The notes under the pieces are model-generated. The model did not search any database, had not been told where the DNA came from, and saw nothing but the letters and a program-made list of their open reading frames with translations. Below, one piece after another: positions 8,378 through 18,554 of a DNA stretch of 40,434 nucleotides (position 1 is the stretch's first letter; every line of letters starts with the position of its first letter). Source of the stretch: an uncultured Lachnospiraceae bacterium (GTDB taxonomy: Bacteria; Bacillota; Clostridia; Lachnospirales; Lachnospiraceae); contig CANRGO010000011.1 in NCBI GenBank assembly GCA_947630125.1, positions 1 to 40,434 on the forward strand. Reading direction: 5' to 3'. The translations under genes and the position numbers were made by a program.

Positions 8378-9139
8378 TTATTTCATAAATTTCATAAAGA
8401 AAAGCAAACTTTTATAAGGTAAAAGTTTTGAAATAATTTCTATATATTTTATAGGAGCACCATATACACTTTTTCCTTTTCTTTTCAAACTGTCTTTCAA
8501 TGCTTTTTTTACTACCTTTTCTGGTTTCGCCATAATAAATTGTTTGATTTTCAGGACAGAACCATTTTTTTCAGCACGATCAAAAAACTCTGTTTGTACA
8601 GGTCCAGGACAGACCGCTGTTACATAGATTTTTCTTTTTTCAAGTTCTGCACCTAACCCGTAAGAAAAACTAAGAACAAAGGACTTGCTTGCAGCATATA
8701 CAGCAAAATTTCTTTGTGGAAGAAAGGCTGCACTGCTTGCAATCTGTATAATTCTACTATCTTCTTTCATAAAAGGAAGTGCTAGATATGTAATTTGTGT
8801 TAATACACTACAATTTAACTGTATCATTTCAAGCTGTTCTTTTATATTTGATTTTTCAAAATATCCCAATATACCAAACCCGGCAGAATTCACCAAAAAC
8901 TTGATATTTGGTTGCTCTTCCTTAAGTTTCGATTCTAAAAGAGCAATTTCTGCTTCGTCCATCAAATTAAGAGCTAAAATCTTGACTGGATGTTTTAGAT
9001 TCTCAGCCAACGAAATCAATCGATCTTTTCTTCTGGCAATCAGCCAAATTTCATCTATTTCCTCTGACACGTTGTCTATTTGCTTTGCAAAATCTAAGCC
9101 TAAGCCTGAAGATGCACCTGTTATAAGCGCGATATTCAT
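8378..9139 (-). CDS. Short-chain dehydrogenase/reductase family protein
   Basis: This is a classical SDR of 253 residues. The nucleotide-binding TGASSGLG is at residues 7-14, NSAG at 84-87, and the catalytic Ser136, Tyr148 and Lys152 (YAASK) are intact. PGPVQTEF at about 178-185 closes the cofactor site. The Arg-Arg pair after the second strand (IARRKDR, 35-41) suggests NADPH preference, which is an inference. The substrate is unknown; the closest general type is the DltE/YdfG-like oxidoreductase group. The last ~30 residues are hydrophobic and basic and could touch the membrane. It sits between YgiQ (20-base gap) and the RluA gene. Confidence 0.85.
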   Translation of the reverse strand: MNIALITGASSGLGLDFAKQIDNVSEEIDEIWLIARRKDRLISLAENLKHPVKILALNLMDEAEIALLESKLKEEQPNIKFLVNSAGFGILGYFEKSNIKEQLEMIQLNCSVLTQITYLALPFMKEDSRIIQIASSAAFLPQRNFAVYAASKSFVLSFSYGLGAELEKRKIYVTAVCPGPVQTEFFDRAEKNGSVLKIKQFIMAKPEKVVKKALKDSLKRKGKSVYGAPIKYIEIISKLLPYKSLLFFMKFMK

Positions 9140-9159
9140 ATAAGGAACCTCCCTTTATA

Positions 9160-11061
9160 TTATTTTGCTTTTTTCTTATGAACATTTCGAATGGATTTTT
9201 TCTTTTGTTCTGATTTTTTATTTTCGACTGTCTTTACCGTAACACCTTTTTGATATGTTCTTTGAGGTGTATGTTTTGGTCTAATTAAACATTTTTTTTC
9301 AAACCCCATCAGATCTTCTCTTCCCGCTTTCACGAGCGCTTCATAAACTAAATCATAGTTTTTAGGATTCCGATACTGTATCAATGCTCTTTGCATCGCT
9401 TTTTCATGGGGATTTTTACACACATATACTGGTTTCATATTTCGTGGATCTAGTTCAGTATAATACATAACGGTTGAAATAGTCGAAGGTGTCGGATAAA
9501 AATCCTGTACTTGTTCTGGCATATAACCGATGTCTCTTAAATATTCTGCTAAAGCAACTGCCTCTGTCAAATCACTTCCGGGGTGTGATGACATAAGATA
9601 AGGAACAACAAATTGTTTCTTGCCAAGGTTATCATTGAGCTTTTCATATTTTTTAATAAACTTTTCATATACAGAATTTTCAGGTTTTCCCATTAAGTTT
9701 AAAACCTTATCCGATATATGTTCGGGTGCAACTTTTAACTGACCACTTACATGATGTTCTACCATTTCTTTGAAAAAGGTATCATCTGAATCTGCTAATA
9801 AATAATCAAAACGAATACCACTACGTACAAAGACCTTTTTTACTTTTGGTACATTACGAAGTTTTCGAAGTAGCGACAAGTAATCCTTATGATCTACGGT
9901 TAAATTTTTACATGGTTTTGGAAATAGACATTGCTTTGTTTTACAAACGCCCTGTTCCAATTGTTTTTCACAGGAAGGATGCCTAAAATTAGCAGTTGGT
10001 CCACCAACATCATGAATATAGCCTTTAAAATCCTTGTCCTTTGTAATATACTCAGCTTCCTCAAGAATTGATTGATGACTACGTACCTGTACCGTCCGAC
10101 CTTGATGAAAGGTTAAAGCACAAAAACTACAGCCCCCAAAACATCCGCGATTACTGATTAAAGAGAATTTTATTTCTTTAATTGCAGGTACCCCTGAATC
10201 GACTTCATAAGAAGGATGATAGGTTCTCATATAAGGTAAATCGTAAACCCTATCCATTTCCTCTGTTGTCATGGATGGTTGCGGTGGATTTTGAATCACA
10301 GAAATCCCATTTGGATATTCTTCCACCAATGTTTTTGCTGTACAGGAATCTGTATTTTCATATTGTATTCCATAACTTTTTGCATATTCTCTTTTTTCAT
10401 TTTTCACTCGTTCATAACTAGGAAGCATGATAGCATCATATACACCTGAAAGATCCTTTGTTTTATATACCGTTCCTTTTATAAAACATATATCTTTCAC
10501 TGCTATTCCACTTTGAAGAGCATCTGCAATTTCCACAATAGATTTTTCACCCATCCCATAGGAAAGAATATCTGCCTGACTATCCAAAAGAATAGAACGT
10601 TTTATTTGATTATCCCAATAATCATAATGAGCAAGTCTTCTTAGACTCGCTTCTATTCCACCAATAATAATCGGGGTATCTCGATACGTTTTTCGGATTA
10701 AATTTCCATAGACTACAGTTGCATGGTCTGGTCTTTTGCCGATTTTCCCACCTGGTGTGTAAGCATCTGTTTCTCTTCTTTTTTTTGATACATAGTAATG
10801 ATTAACCATTGAATCCATATTTCCAGCTGCAACAAGAAATGCCAATTTTGGTTTTCCAAGTATTGTGATACTTTTTTCGTCTTTCCAATCTGGCTGTGCA
10901 ATGATTCCTACCGTATAGCCATTGGCTTCCAATACTCTTGTAATGATTGCATGTCCAAAGGATGGATGATCAACATACGCATCACCACTGACATAAACGA
11001 AATCCAATTGTTCGATGTTTCGTTCTTTTAATTCTTCTTTTGAAATGGGTAAAAAACTCAT
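9160..11061 (-). CDS. YgiQ family radical SAM protein
   Basis: This is a large radical SAM protein of 633 residues, close to the usual YgiQ length. The N-terminal domain shows [37 protein letters not shown] and the partner motif LSYGMGE typical of the UPF0313/YgiQ group. The 4Fe-4S motif is C307, C311 and C314 (GCFGGCSFC). The C-terminal domain (after [11 protein letters not shown]) ends in a Lys-rich tail of about 30 residues that could bind nucleic acid. The biochemical function of the family is not established to my knowledge. Its ATG overlaps the stop codon of the upstream HAD gene (ATGA), indicating translational coupling. Confidence 0.92.
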   Translation of the reverse strand: MSFLPISKEELKERNIEQLDFVYVSGDAYVDHPSFGHAIITRVLEANGYTVGIIAQPDWKDEKSITILGKPKLAFLVAAGNMDSMVNHYYVSKKRRETDAYTPGGKIGKRPDHATVVYGNLIRKTYRDTPIIIGGIEASLRRLAHYDYWDNQIKRSILLDSQADILSYGMGEKSIVEIADALQSGIAVKDICFIKGTVYKTKDLSGVYDAIMLPSYERVKNEKREYAKSYGIQYENTDSCTAKTLVEEYPNGISVIQNPPQPSMTTEEMDRVYDLPYMRTYHPSYEVDSGVPAIKEIKFSLISNRGCFGGCSFCALTFHQGRTVQVRSHQSILEEAEYITKDKDFKGYIHDVGGPTANFRHPSCEKQLEQGVCKTKQCLFPKPCKNLTVDHKDYLSLLRKLRNVPKVKKVFVRSGIRFDYLLADSDDTFFKEMVEHHVSGQLKVAPEHISDKVLNLMGKPENSVYEKFIKKYEKLNDNLGKKQFVVPYLMSSHPGSDLTEAVALAEYLRDIGYMPEQVQDFYPTPSTISTVMYYTELDPRNMKPVYVCKNPHEKAMQRALIQYRNPKNYDLVYEALVKAGREDLMGFEKKCLIRPKHTPQRTYQKGVTVKTVENKKSEQKKKSIRNVHKKKAK

Positions 11062-11708
11062 TCTGAAAATACCTCATAAAATTCTTCAATATAATAATGT
11101 GCCAATTCCATTTTTTTATCTTTTTGATACATGGAATATTCATCTTCCACTGCACATACATGCATACCCGCATTGAGCGCAGCCTGTATCCCAGGTATAA
11201 TATCTTCAAAAACCAAACAATGCTTAGGTTCTATATTCATAAGCGAAGATGCTTTTAAATAAATCTCTGGTGAAGGTTTCCCATTCACAACATCACAACC
11301 AGTTACAATGGAATGAAAGTAATCCTGAATGTCCAGACTCTTTACAAGTTCATGTACTAATTCTTTTGAATTACTGGAACCAATACCAAGCAGAATTGAA
11401 TGTGCTTTTGCATAGTCTAATAATTCTTTTGCTCCTTTTTTTAATTTTACTTCATGACTATATTTATGCCATGCCATTTCATTCCAATCTTGTTTGATTT
11501 TATCGACGGAATCGTGCAGATCAAAACGCTTTTTGAAATAAGCTGCCGTTTCAGAAAAACTCATTCCTTCAATTTCTGATTGTAAGTTTTCTGGTAATGC
11601 AATATCAAAACGTTGTAAATATTCAATATCTATTTCCTTCCAAATCCACATGGAATCTACTAAGGAACCATCCAAGTCAAATATAATTGCTTTTTTATTT
11701 TGTAACAT
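11058..11708 (-). CDS. HAD-superfamily hydrolase, beta-phosphoglucomutase-like
   Basis: The protein is 216 residues. The nucleophile motif [10 protein letters not shown] gives Asp11 and Asp13; the helical cap domain follows (residues about 18-85); motif II is LGIGSSNS; and the last acidic motif is [17 protein letters not shown]. This is the layout of the PGMB/phosphatase subfamily, which acts on small phosphorylated metabolites. The substrate cannot be predicted. It precedes ygiQ with a 4-base overlap and follows the RsuA gene by 18 bases. The RBS is GAGGTG. Confidence 0.87.
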   Translation of the reverse strand: MLQNKKAIIFDLDGSLVDSMWIWKEIDIEYLQRFDIALPENLQSEIEGMSFSETAAYFKKRFDLHDSVDKIKQDWNEMAWHKYSHEVKLKKGAKELLDYAKAHSILLGIGSSNSKELVHELVKSLDIQDYFHSIVTGCDVVNGKPSPEIYLKASSLMNIEPKHCLVFEDIIPGIQAALNAGMHVCAVEDEYSMYQKDKKMELAHYYIEEFYEVFSE

Positions 11709-11726
11709 TTAAATCACACCTCTCTA

Positions 11727-12428
11727 TTATTCCCGTTCTGTCAACTGGAAATATTCATCTTTTGTTAATTCTCTATACTCTCCAACTTCTAATGTTTCAT
11801 CTAATTTTAGACCAGCAATCGCTACTCTTTTCAAAAAGACAACCTGGTTATCAACGGCCTGCAACATTCGTTTTACCTGATGAAATTTACCTTCCACAAT
11901 GGAAAGATAAAATTCATTCTCTGAAATTGGCTGAACTCTTGCAGGAAGGGTCAGTTTTTCCTCCCCAATATCTAAGCCTGCTTCAAGTTTTTGAATTTGT
12001 TCTTTTGTTATGGGTTGTTCTACTATAACCTGATAGGTTTTACTTACATGACGTTTTGGTGATAATAAGTTATGACTTAACTCTCCATCATTTGTAATCA
12101 ACAGCAATCCTTCTGTATCAAGATCCAAACGGCCAACGATGAATAAATCTTTTTTATTTGCTATCTTTAGCAAATCGAAAGCTGTTTTATGAACATTATC
12201 CATGGTGGCAGACACAACACCTTGGGGTTTATTCAACATAATATAGATATTTTTTTGATACAATATCAATTCTCCATCAAAGTATATACGATCTTTTGAT
12301 TCATCAATCTGTTGATCAGAAGTCTTTACAAGCTGTTCATTCACGATAACACGACCTTTTCGTATATATTCTTTCACTTGACTTCTACTTGCAATCCCTT
12401 GATTGCTTAAAAACTTATCCAAACGCAT
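11727..12428 (-). CDS. RsuA-family 16S/23S rRNA pseudouridine synthase
   Basis: This is a 233-residue pseudouridine synthase. An N-terminal S4 domain (RLDKFLSNQGIASRSQVKEYIRKG) is followed by MLNKPQGVVSA and the catalytic motif GRLDLDTEGLLLITNDGEL, with Asp102. The RluB/RsuA signature KVSKTYxV-like KRHVSKTYQV and EGKFHQVKRML are also present. It resembles RsuA (16S U516) more than RluB in size, but the target is an inference. It appears to lead the run rsuA-HAD-ygiQ-SDR-rluA-recU, with a terminator for the preceding unit just upstream. Confidence 0.88.
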   Translation of the reverse strand: MRLDKFLSNQGIASRSQVKEYIRKGRVIVNEQLVKTSDQQIDESKDRIYFDGELILYQKNIYIMLNKPQGVVSATMDNVHKTAFDLLKIANKKDLFIVGRLDLDTEGLLLITNDGELSHNLLSPKRHVSKTYQVIVEQPITKEQIQKLEAGLDIGEEKLTLPARVQPISENEFYLSIVEGKFHQVKRMLQAVDNQVVFLKRVAIAGLKLDETLEVGEYRELTKDEYFQLTERE

Positions 12429-12450
12429 AGGGCACCTTTTCTATTGATGA

Positions 12451-12481
12451 TAAAAGACGGCTTCGAATAATCGAAACCGTC
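12451..12481 (-). terminator. Rho-independent terminator after the coiled-coil gene
   Basis: On the minus strand GACGGTTTCGA, loop TTAT, TCGAAGCCGTC pairs with a single mismatch and is followed by TTTTAT. It separates the topoisomerase/rsmD/coaD unit from the rsuA unit. Confidence 0.85.
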
Positions 12482-12491
12482 ATCATGATAA

Positions 12492-13097
12492 TTATAATAA
12501 ATCTAAGTTTACTGACTGAGTCTGTTCTTCCTGATTCTCAGCATCTTCTTCATATAACTCTTCTGGATGAAGCTCCGCACGATTACTTTTTACAATATCA
12601 TTGCAGTTTGCTAAAGCTTTAAACAAGTTTTCATAGCGATCCATCGAAGCATTGGTTGCATAAGAAATTATGTTTTCCAAATTCGCAAGCATATCATCTG
12701 TATACTGCATCGCAGCTTGACGCACATTATTTGCTTCTATTGTAGCGTTATCCAAAATCATTTGTGCCTGTTGTTTTGCCATGGAAACAACTTCATTTGC
12801 TTGCGCATAAGCTTGTTGCATTATTTCATGTTCATTGATCAGTTCATTGGTATGGATTGTTGCTTCATTAATTAATGTTTCCGCTTTTTGTCTTGCATCA
12901 TTTAAAATGGCTTCTTTATTGCTAATGATTTTCTGATAACGTTTAATTTCATCAGGAGTTTTCATTCGTAGTTCGCGTAACAATTCATCAATTTCTTCTT
13001 TATTGACAATAATTTTGGTGTTGGATAATGGCTGATATTTGCAATTATCTATAAAATCTTCAATTTCATCAATTAATTGCTCAATTCTGCTACTCAT
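12492..13097 (-). CDS. Coiled-coil protein, DivIVA / V-ATPase subunit H-like
   Basis: The protein is 201 residues, nearly all predicted helix, with Ala/Gln/Glu-rich heptad-like sequence from about 40 to 150. The opening MSSRIEQLIDEIEDFIDNC and the tail of 20 or so acidic residues (EELYEEDAENQEEQ) are distinctive. Proteins like this are common in Lachnospiraceae, where they are often labelled ATPase or V-type ATPase subunit H on the basis of coiled-coil similarity. There is no ATPase motif here, so I do not assign enzyme activity. A DivIVA/SepF-like cell-division or scaffolding role is possible but unproven. It follows coaD by 49 bases, with RBS AAGGAG, and ends its unit at a terminator. Confidence 0.75.
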   Translation of the reverse strand: MSSRIEQLIDEIEDFIDNCKYQPLSNTKIIVNKEEIDELLRELRMKTPDEIKRYQKIISNKEAILNDARQKAETLINEATIHTNELINEHEIMQQAYAQANEVVSMAKQQAQMILDNATIEANNVRQAAMQYTDDMLANLENIISYATNASMDRYENLFKALANCNDIVKSNRAELHPEELYEEDAENQEEQTQSVNLDLL

Positions 13098-13146
13098 AAT
13101 TCATCTCCTTAAAACACTGTTATTACAGCTTGATTATTCATAACGA

Positions 13147-13653
13147 TTATAATTCGTTTGATTCCTGATTCAGAATACGATATTTATCATAGATTAAATC
13201 TGCAATAAATTTCGGAACACATCCTGATATATCTCCATTAAAACTTGCAATTTCCTTCACACTGGAAGAACTTAAATATGCGTATTCTAATGTGGTTGTT
13301 AAAAACATGGTATCAAGTCGACCCTTGGACAACACATGATTTGTCTGTGCAATCTGTAATTCATATTCAAAATCTGTAATAGCACGTAATCCTCTTACAG
13401 CAACATGAATATTTTTTTCTTTTGCATAATCGATCAATAGGCCTCGAAAACTATCTACTTTAACATTGGGAATATCTTTAACTGCTTCTTTTAACATAGT
13501 AACACGTTCCTCCACAGAAAACAATGGAGACTTGGTTTTGTTATCTAAGACACTCACAATAATTTCATCAAATATTTCTGCACTTCTTTTAATAATATCC
13601 AAATGCCCAAAGGTCACTGGATCGAAACTTCCCGGATATATTGCTGCTTTCAT
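13147..13653 (-). CDS. coaD: Pantetheine-phosphate adenylyltransferase CoaD
   Basis: CoaD transfers AMP from ATP to 4'-phosphopantetheine, the penultimate step of coenzyme A synthesis. The 168-residue length is normal. The nucleotidyltransferase motif [16 protein letters not shown] is at the N-terminus. [23 protein letters not shown] is the phosphopantetheine-site block, and [13 protein letters not shown] is the C-terminal SSS-VKE motif, with Leu where Ile is more usual. It follows rsmD, the classic coaD neighbour in many bacteria. The start codon has almost no Shine-Dalgarno match (GATTGGCGATTAC), although a small hairpin lies just upstream. Confidence 0.97.
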   Translation of the reverse strand: MKAAIYPGSFDPVTFGHLDIIKRSAEIFDEIIVSVLDNKTKSPLFSVEERVTMLKEAVKDIPNVKVDSFRGLLIDYAKEKNIHVAVRGLRAITDFEYELQIAQTNHVLSKGRLDTMFLTTTLEYAYLSSSSVKEIASFNGDISGCVPKFIADLIYDKYRILNQESNEL

Positions 13654-13668
13654 GTAATCGCCAATCTT

Positions 13669-13718
13669 TGTGCTTCGAGCACAGTTTCAGAATTCACTGA
13701 ATACGATTTTTATTCAGT
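13669..13718 (-). promoter_or_regulatory. Two small hairpins between rsmD and coaD
   Basis: On the minus strand, going from rsmD to coaD, ACTGAATA / TATTCAGT (8 bp, 13696-13718) is followed by TGTGC / GCACA (5 bp, 13669-13683). Neither is followed by a T-run, so they do not look like terminators. They sit directly before the weak coaD ribosome-binding region and could act as processing or translation-control elements. Confidence 0.35.
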
Positions 13719-13720
13719 TC

Positions 13721-14269
13721 CTAACTATTAAATCCAATAAATACATGTTTATTCGTCTTATATTTTTTTTCTTTCAACACTACGAAACCAAGTTCTTCTA
13801 GATAATCAAACTCTGTCTTCAAAGAGGCTTCGACAATTATCATACTATCTTCTTTTAGTATATTCGTTATTGAAAGTTTTTCAAGAATCGTTTTTTCAAG
13901 CAATTGATCATATGGTGGATCCATAAATATAATGTCAACAGGTTCTTTTATAAATTCTAATCCACTGACAACCTCTTGTTTTAAAACAACTGCTTGTTCT
14001 GTAAATTTTGTGAACTTAATATTATCTTGTATACAGGAAATTGCTTCTTTATTCATTTCAATAAAATAAGCCTTTTTTGCCCCTCGGCTTAATGCCTCTA
14101 TTCCAATTGCTCCACTACCGCTAAATAAATCTACAAAAACTGAATCCTGAATATCTGTCTGTAACACATTAAACAGGGTTTCTTTAATGCGATCTGTGGT
14201 AGGACGCGTCACGTTCCCATCTGGGGCTTTTAATAAGAGACTTCTTCTCGTTCCAGCTATAACTCTCAT
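13721..14269 (-). CDS. rsmD: 16S rRNA (guanine966-N2)-methyltransferase RsmD
   Basis: RsmD methylates G966 of 16S rRNA with S-adenosylmethionine. The 182-residue protein shows the N-terminal MRVIAGTRRSLLL, TRPTTDRIKETLFN, the SAM-binding motif FVDLFSGSGAIGIEALSRGA, and the catalytic IIFMDPPYD (DPPY) motif of N2-guanine methyltransferases. It is adjacent to coaD, the conserved partner. It follows parC by 27 bases, with RBS GAGGAAT. Confidence 0.95.
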   Translation of the reverse strand: MRVIAGTRRSLLLKAPDGNVTRPTTDRIKETLFNVLQTDIQDSVFVDLFSGSGAIGIEALSRGAKKAYFIEMNKEAISCIQDNIKFTKFTEQAVVLKQEVVSGLEFIKEPVDIIFMDPPYDQLLEKTILEKLSITNILKEDSMIIVEASLKTEFDYLEELGFVVLKEKKYKTNKHVFIGFNS

Positions 14270-14296
14270 AATTCCTCATTTCTATAAGGCAACAAC

Positions 14297-16534
14297 CTAT
14301 ATTCTTACTTTTGTACCTTTGGTATCTCGTTTGCCAAGCTTTAATTTATTTAGTTCTATTTTTTTGTTTTTATAGATACCTACTGCCTCTTGTCCATTTT
14401 GTGTAAAATAAACCGCTTCTACAAAATCTTTTCCAGCTAATTTAATACCTCTGACACCTATCGCATTTTTCTTTTTCTCAGGAATTTCTTCTACTGGGAA
14501 TCGAAGGAAAAAGCCTTCATTTGTCTGCAACACGATATTTCTTACCTCTTTTAGGATTGATACATGAATAACTTCATCCTGTTCTAATAGTTTGGTTGCT
14601 TGTACCGTTTTTTTCTGTACATCAAATTCTCCACCATCCACAACTTTTAACATACCTGTTTTGGTAGCAAAAATCAACTGATATAAATTTAGTTCTGATT
14701 GGCTTGCAATTAAAACAATTTCTTCCTGACTTGAACTGTAATTGCTGATATTATCTATCGGAATACCTTTATCTCGAAATTTTCCAAAAGGTACATCGGT
14801 AAGCTTAATGGTATACAAAGTTCCTTTGTTGGTAAACAAACATACTCTACCAGTATTTTTAGCAAATAAAATATATTTGTTCTCTGCATCTGCAGCTTCT
14901 TTATTTCGCTCATAGGTACTAATATCAACTGTTTTGGAATACCCAAATCGATCCATCAGGAATACAATATCCATTTCCTCAATCTTCTTTTCTTCCAAAA
15001 TCACTTCTTCTGCATTATCCAGAACCGTTCGTCTGTCTCTTGCATATTCTTTCTTTATTTGGTTTAAATCGTTCATAATAACTTGAGCCATAGAATCTCT
15101 TCGCTCTAAAATATCCTCGTAACGATAAATATTTGCAAGAGTTTCCTCATGTTCTTTCAACAGGGCAGTTATTTCTAATCCAATTAATTTATATAAACGC
15201 ATTTCTAGAATCGCATTTGCCTGTGGATCAGAAAAACTGAGTTGTTGAGCCATAATTTTAGATTCCTTACTTTTAAACTGAATCCCATCGGTATTTCCCT
15301 CAACTAAACAGGCTTTCGCCATAGCACGATCCTTTGAACCTCTTAATATTTCAATAATTAAATCAATCACATTACATGCTTTAATTAAACCTTCTTGAAT
15401 TTCTTTTCGTTCCAATTCCTTTTTTAAAAGATTGTTGTATTTTCTGGTGTTTACTTCAAATTGAAAGTCTACGGATTCTTTTAAAATTCTCTTTAATCCC
15501 ATCGTCTCAGGTCTTCTGTTTGAAATAGCCAGCATGTTTACACCAAACGTGTCTTCAAGTCTGGTTTTTTTATATAATAGATTAATGAAATTCTGGGTGT
15601 CAGCATCTTTTTTTAATTCAATAACAATACGAATTCCCTCTTTGCTAGACTGATTTGATATATCCACGATATCATTGGTTTTTTTCGTTTCAGAAAGATT
15701 CGCTACATCTTGTAAAAATTTAGAAATATTCAGGCCTATCATTGGGTAGGGAATCTCTGTGATAACAATATTGGTTTTCCCGCCTTTTACTTTCTCAACT
15801 TCTACCTTCCCACGAACTTTGATTTTTCCCATCCCAGTTTCATAAATTTGCAATAAATCACTTTGATTGACGATAACTCCACCCGTTGGAAAATCAGGAC
15901 CTTTTAAATACTGCATCAATTCTTTCGTACTGATATCTGGATTCTTCATGTATGCTTTAGTCGCATCAAGTACTTCGCCAAGATTATGAGGCGGAATACT
16001 TGTAGCCATTCCGACTGCAATACCTTCCGCTCCGTTCACAAGAAGATTTGGTATTTTAACCGGAAGAACAGATGGTTCCTTCTCTGTTTCATCAAAATTT
16101 GAGATAAAGTCTACGACATCCTTATCCAAATCAGCCAAGAAATTTTCCTGTGTAATTTTATGTAATCTCGCTTCCGTATAACGCATAGCTGCAGCGCCAT
16201 CCCCTTCGATATTACCGAAATTACCATGTCCATCAATTAACGGAAGTCCTTTTTTAAATTCCTGGGTCAAAACAACAAGGGCTTCATAAATAGAACTGTC
16301 TCCATGTGGATGATATTTACCCATGGTATCCCCAACAATTCTTGCACTTTTACGATAAGGTTTATCATATTTTATGCCAAGTTCATACATATCATAAAGA
16401 GTTCTTCTTTGTACTGGTTTTAATCCATCTCTTACATCAGGGAGTGCTCTTGCCACAATTACACTCATGGCATAATCAATATAGGATTTTTGCATGACCT
16501 CGGAATATTCTGTTTTAATAATTCTTTCTTCCAT
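14297..16534 (-). CDS. parC: Type IIA DNA topoisomerase subunit A, ParC-like (topoisomerase IV)
   Basis: With ParE this subunit forms an A2B2 enzyme that passes one DNA duplex through another, decatenating sister chromosomes or changing supercoiling. I choose the ATG at 16534 because AGGAG lies 7 bases upstream; this makes 745 residues. An ATG 18 bases upstream overlaps parE by 8 bases and has no RBS. Active-site Tyr119 lies in AAMRYTEAR. The quinolone-determining segment [13 protein letters not shown] gives Ser80 and Glu84, the same numbers and residues as ParC/GrlA (gyrase A normally has Asp at the second position). The C-terminal domain from about 500 has pinwheel-type repeats, but I find no GyrA box (QRRGGKG). 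That favours ParC over GyrA, although functional assignment from sequence alone is not certain. Confidence 0.87.
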   Translation of the reverse strand: MEERIIKTEYSEVMQKSYIDYAMSVIVARALPDVRDGLKPVQRRTLYDMYELGIKYDKPYRKSARIVGDTMGKYHPHGDSSIYEALVVLTQEFKKGLPLIDGHGNFGNIEGDGAAAMRYTEARLHKITQENFLADLDKDVVDFISNFDETEKEPSVLPVKIPNLLVNGAEGIAVGMATSIPPHNLGEVLDATKAYMKNPDISTKELMQYLKGPDFPTGGVIVNQSDLLQIYETGMGKIKVRGKVEVEKVKGGKTNIVITEIPYPMIGLNISKFLQDVANLSETKKTNDIVDISNQSSKEGIRIVIELKKDADTQNFINLLYKKTRLEDTFGVNMLAISNRRPETMGLKRILKESVDFQFEVNTRKYNNLLKKELERKEIQEGLIKACNVIDLIIEILRGSKDRAMAKACLVEGNTDGIQFKSKESKIMAQQLSFSDPQANAILEMRLYKLIGLEITALLKEHEETLANIYRYEDILERRDSMAQVIMNDLNQIKKEYARDRRTVLDNAEEVILEEKKIEEMDIVFLMDRFGYSKTVDISTYERNKEAADAENKYILFAKNTGRVCLFTNKGTLYTIKLTDVPFGKFRDKGIPIDNISNYSSSQEEIVLIASQSELNLYQLIFATKTGMLKVVDGGEFDVQKKTVQATKLLEQDEVIHVSILKEVRNIVLQTNEGFFLRFPVEEIPEKKKNAIGVRGIKLAGKDFVEAVYFTQNGQEAVGIYKNKKIELNKLKLGKRDTKGTKVRI

Positions 16535-16544
16535 GACTGTTCTC

Positions 16545-18467
16545 CTATACATCTAAATCCGCTTCGTTTGCATTTTCATAAATAAACTGTTTTCTGGGTG
16601 GTACATCCGTTCCCATTAACATTTCAGTTACTTCTGATGCAAGTCTTGCGTCTTCAATTTCTACTAATTTTAACATTCTGGTTTCTGGATTTAATGTGGT
16701 TTCCCATAATTGATTTGCATCCATTTCTCCAAGACCTTTATATCTTTGTAAAGTAAAGGATCCTTTGTGTGATTTACGATATTTTTCCAAAGCTTTATCA
16801 TCATACAGATAACATTCTTCACCTTTTTGTGGCATAGCCTTATAAAGCGGAGGCATAGCAATATAAACATGGCCTTCAAAAATTAATTCTGGCATAAATC
16901 GATAAAACAAGGTCAATAAAAGCGTACTGATATGTGAACCATCCACATCCGCATCGGCCATAATAATAATTTTATGATAACGAAGTTTAGAAATATCAAA
17001 ATCATTTCCATATCCTTCCGAAAAACCACAGTTAAATGCATTGATCATGGTTTTAATCTCTGCATTTGCTAACACTTTATCAATGCTGGCCTTTTCAACA
17101 TTTAAAATTTTCCCTCTTATTGGAAGAATCGCTTGAAAATTTCTATTTCTAGCAGTCTTTGCACTGCCACCAGCAGAATCACCTTCTACGATAAAAATCT
17201 CACATTTTTCCGGATCTCGATTCTCACAATTTGCCAACTTCCCATTGCTATCAAAAGAAAAACGTTGCTTTGTAAGCATATTTGTTTTTGCTTTTTCTTC
17301 TGTTTTGCGTATCTTTGCAGCTTTCTCAGCACAGGCAATTACATTTTTTAAAGTTTCTAGATTACGGTCAAAAAAACGAGTGATTTCTTCGCCGGTAATT
17401 TTACTCACAACTTTCGCTGCATCCTGATTATCTAATTTTGTCTTTGTCTGACCTTCAAACCTCGGATCTGGATGTTTCAGAGATACCACGGCCGTCATTC
17501 CATTTCGAACATCTGCACCAGTAAAATTCGTATCTTTTTCTTTTAATATATTTAATTCACGGGCATACGTATTGATTACATTCGTAAAAATGGATTTAAA
17601 ACCAGTTAAATGGGTACCACCTTCAGCATTGTATATATTGTTACAGAATCCTAATACGTTTTCATGAAACTCATTCACATATTGAAATGCCACTTCTACA
17701 CTGATTCCTTCAAATTCACCTGAAAAATAAATGGTGTCATGGATGGTCTCTTTTGATTTATTCATATCAGAAATAAACCCAATCAATCCATTAGGTTCAT
17801 GATATACAATATGTTCTGGAGATTCTTTTCTTAAATCTTCAAATACAATTTCTAATTTTGGATTTAAATAAGCAGTTTCATGCAGTCTGCTCTTTATTTC
17901 ATCTTCTTTAAATCTAGTACGATCAAAAATAGTATCATCTGGCAAAAAATTAATTATAGTTCCGCTTTCCTTTGTTTTGCCAATAACCGGAAGCAAGCCA
18001 TTGATTAGTTCAAGATCTGGATTTCCTCTTTTATAACGATCTTCATAAATAAACCCACCACTTTTAACCTGCACAGTCATGCGTTCTGATAAAGCATTTA
18101 CAACCGACGATCCAACTCCATGAAGTCCTCCACTTGTCTTGTACGCAGAATTATCAAACTTACCGCCTGCATGAAGTGTCGTAAAAACAATACGTTCTGC
18201 ACTAATACCTTTTTCATGCATTCCAACTGGAATTCCTCGTCCGTTATCACTAATAGTTGCCGATCCATCTTCTTCCAACGAAACTGTAATTTTATTACAG
18301 AAGCCTGTAAGATGCTCATCAACTGCATTGTCTACAATTTCATAGATTAAGTGATTAAGTCCCTTTGTAGAAGTACTTCCTATATACATTCCAGGACGTT
18401 TTCTTACGGCTTCTAATCCCTCTAAAACTGTTATGCTACTCGCATCATAAGTATTATTGCCACTCAT
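16545..18467 (-). CDS. parE: Type IIA DNA topoisomerase subunit B, ParE/GyrB-like
   Basis: This is the ATP-hydrolysing subunit of the ParC partner. The ATG at 18467 is preferred (640 residues): AGGAAGG sits 6 bases upstream, whereas an ATG 21 bases earlier has no RBS. The GHKL ATP site is visible as EIVDNAVDE, GRGIPVG and YKTSGGLHGVGSSVVNALS. The TOPRIM metal site is EGDSAGGSAK with DADVDGSHI, and the C-terminal RYKGLGEMD is typical. The Thr in YKTSGG is often seen in ParE and Val in GyrB, mild support for topoisomerase IV. The gene is 10 bases upstream of parC. A gyrBA pair is usually near oriC with dnaA/recF, which are absent here. Confidence 0.88.
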   Translation of the reverse strand: MSGNNTYDASSITVLEGLEAVRKRPGMYIGSTSTKGLNHLIYEIVDNAVDEHLTGFCNKITVSLEEDGSATISDNGRGIPVGMHEKGISAERIVFTTLHAGGKFDNSAYKTSGGLHGVGSSVVNALSERMTVQVKSGGFIYEDRYKRGNPDLELINGLLPVIGKTKESGTIINFLPDDTIFDRTRFKEDEIKSRLHETAYLNPKLEIVFEDLRKESPEHIVYHEPNGLIGFISDMNKSKETIHDTIYFSGEFEGISVEVAFQYVNEFHENVLGFCNNIYNAEGGTHLTGFKSIFTNVINTYARELNILKEKDTNFTGADVRNGMTAVVSLKHPDPRFEGQTKTKLDNQDAAKVVSKITGEEITRFFDRNLETLKNVIACAEKAAKIRKTEEKAKTNMLTKQRFSFDSNGKLANCENRDPEKCEIFIVEGDSAGGSAKTARNRNFQAILPIRGKILNVEKASIDKVLANAEIKTMINAFNCGFSEGYGNDFDISKLRYHKIIIMADADVDGSHISTLLLTLFYRFMPELIFEGHVYIAMPPLYKAMPQKGEECYLYDDKALEKYRKSHKGSFTLQRYKGLGEMDANQLWETTLNPETRMLKLVEIEDARLASEVTEMLMGTDVPPRKQFIYENANEADLDV

Positions 18468-18525
18468 AGTTAACCTTCCTGACCTCATAAAAAGTCATTT
18501 CATTTTTCGTTCTAATTTAATCCAT

Positions 18526-18554
18526 ATTATAGCACGATACGTCTTCTTATAAAA
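18526..18554 (-). promoter_or_regulatory. Extended -10 promoter of parE
   Basis: On the minus strand TGC precedes TATAAT (18526-18531), an extended -10. The -35 region (18549-18554, TTTTAT) is poor. It lies about 60 bases before the parE ATG, immediately after the T-tract of the degV terminator. Confidence 0.7.

Noticed and set aside
8685-9143. Plus-strand open frame of 152 codons opposite the SDR gene
   Set aside because: It is a shadow of the SDR, whose catalytic residues are all present on the minus strand.
14297-18467. Calling the topoisomerase pair gyrase (gyrA/gyrB)
   Set aside because: No GyrA box is visible, the quinolone segment has Glu84, and the gene context is not oriC-like, although gyrase cannot be fully excluded.
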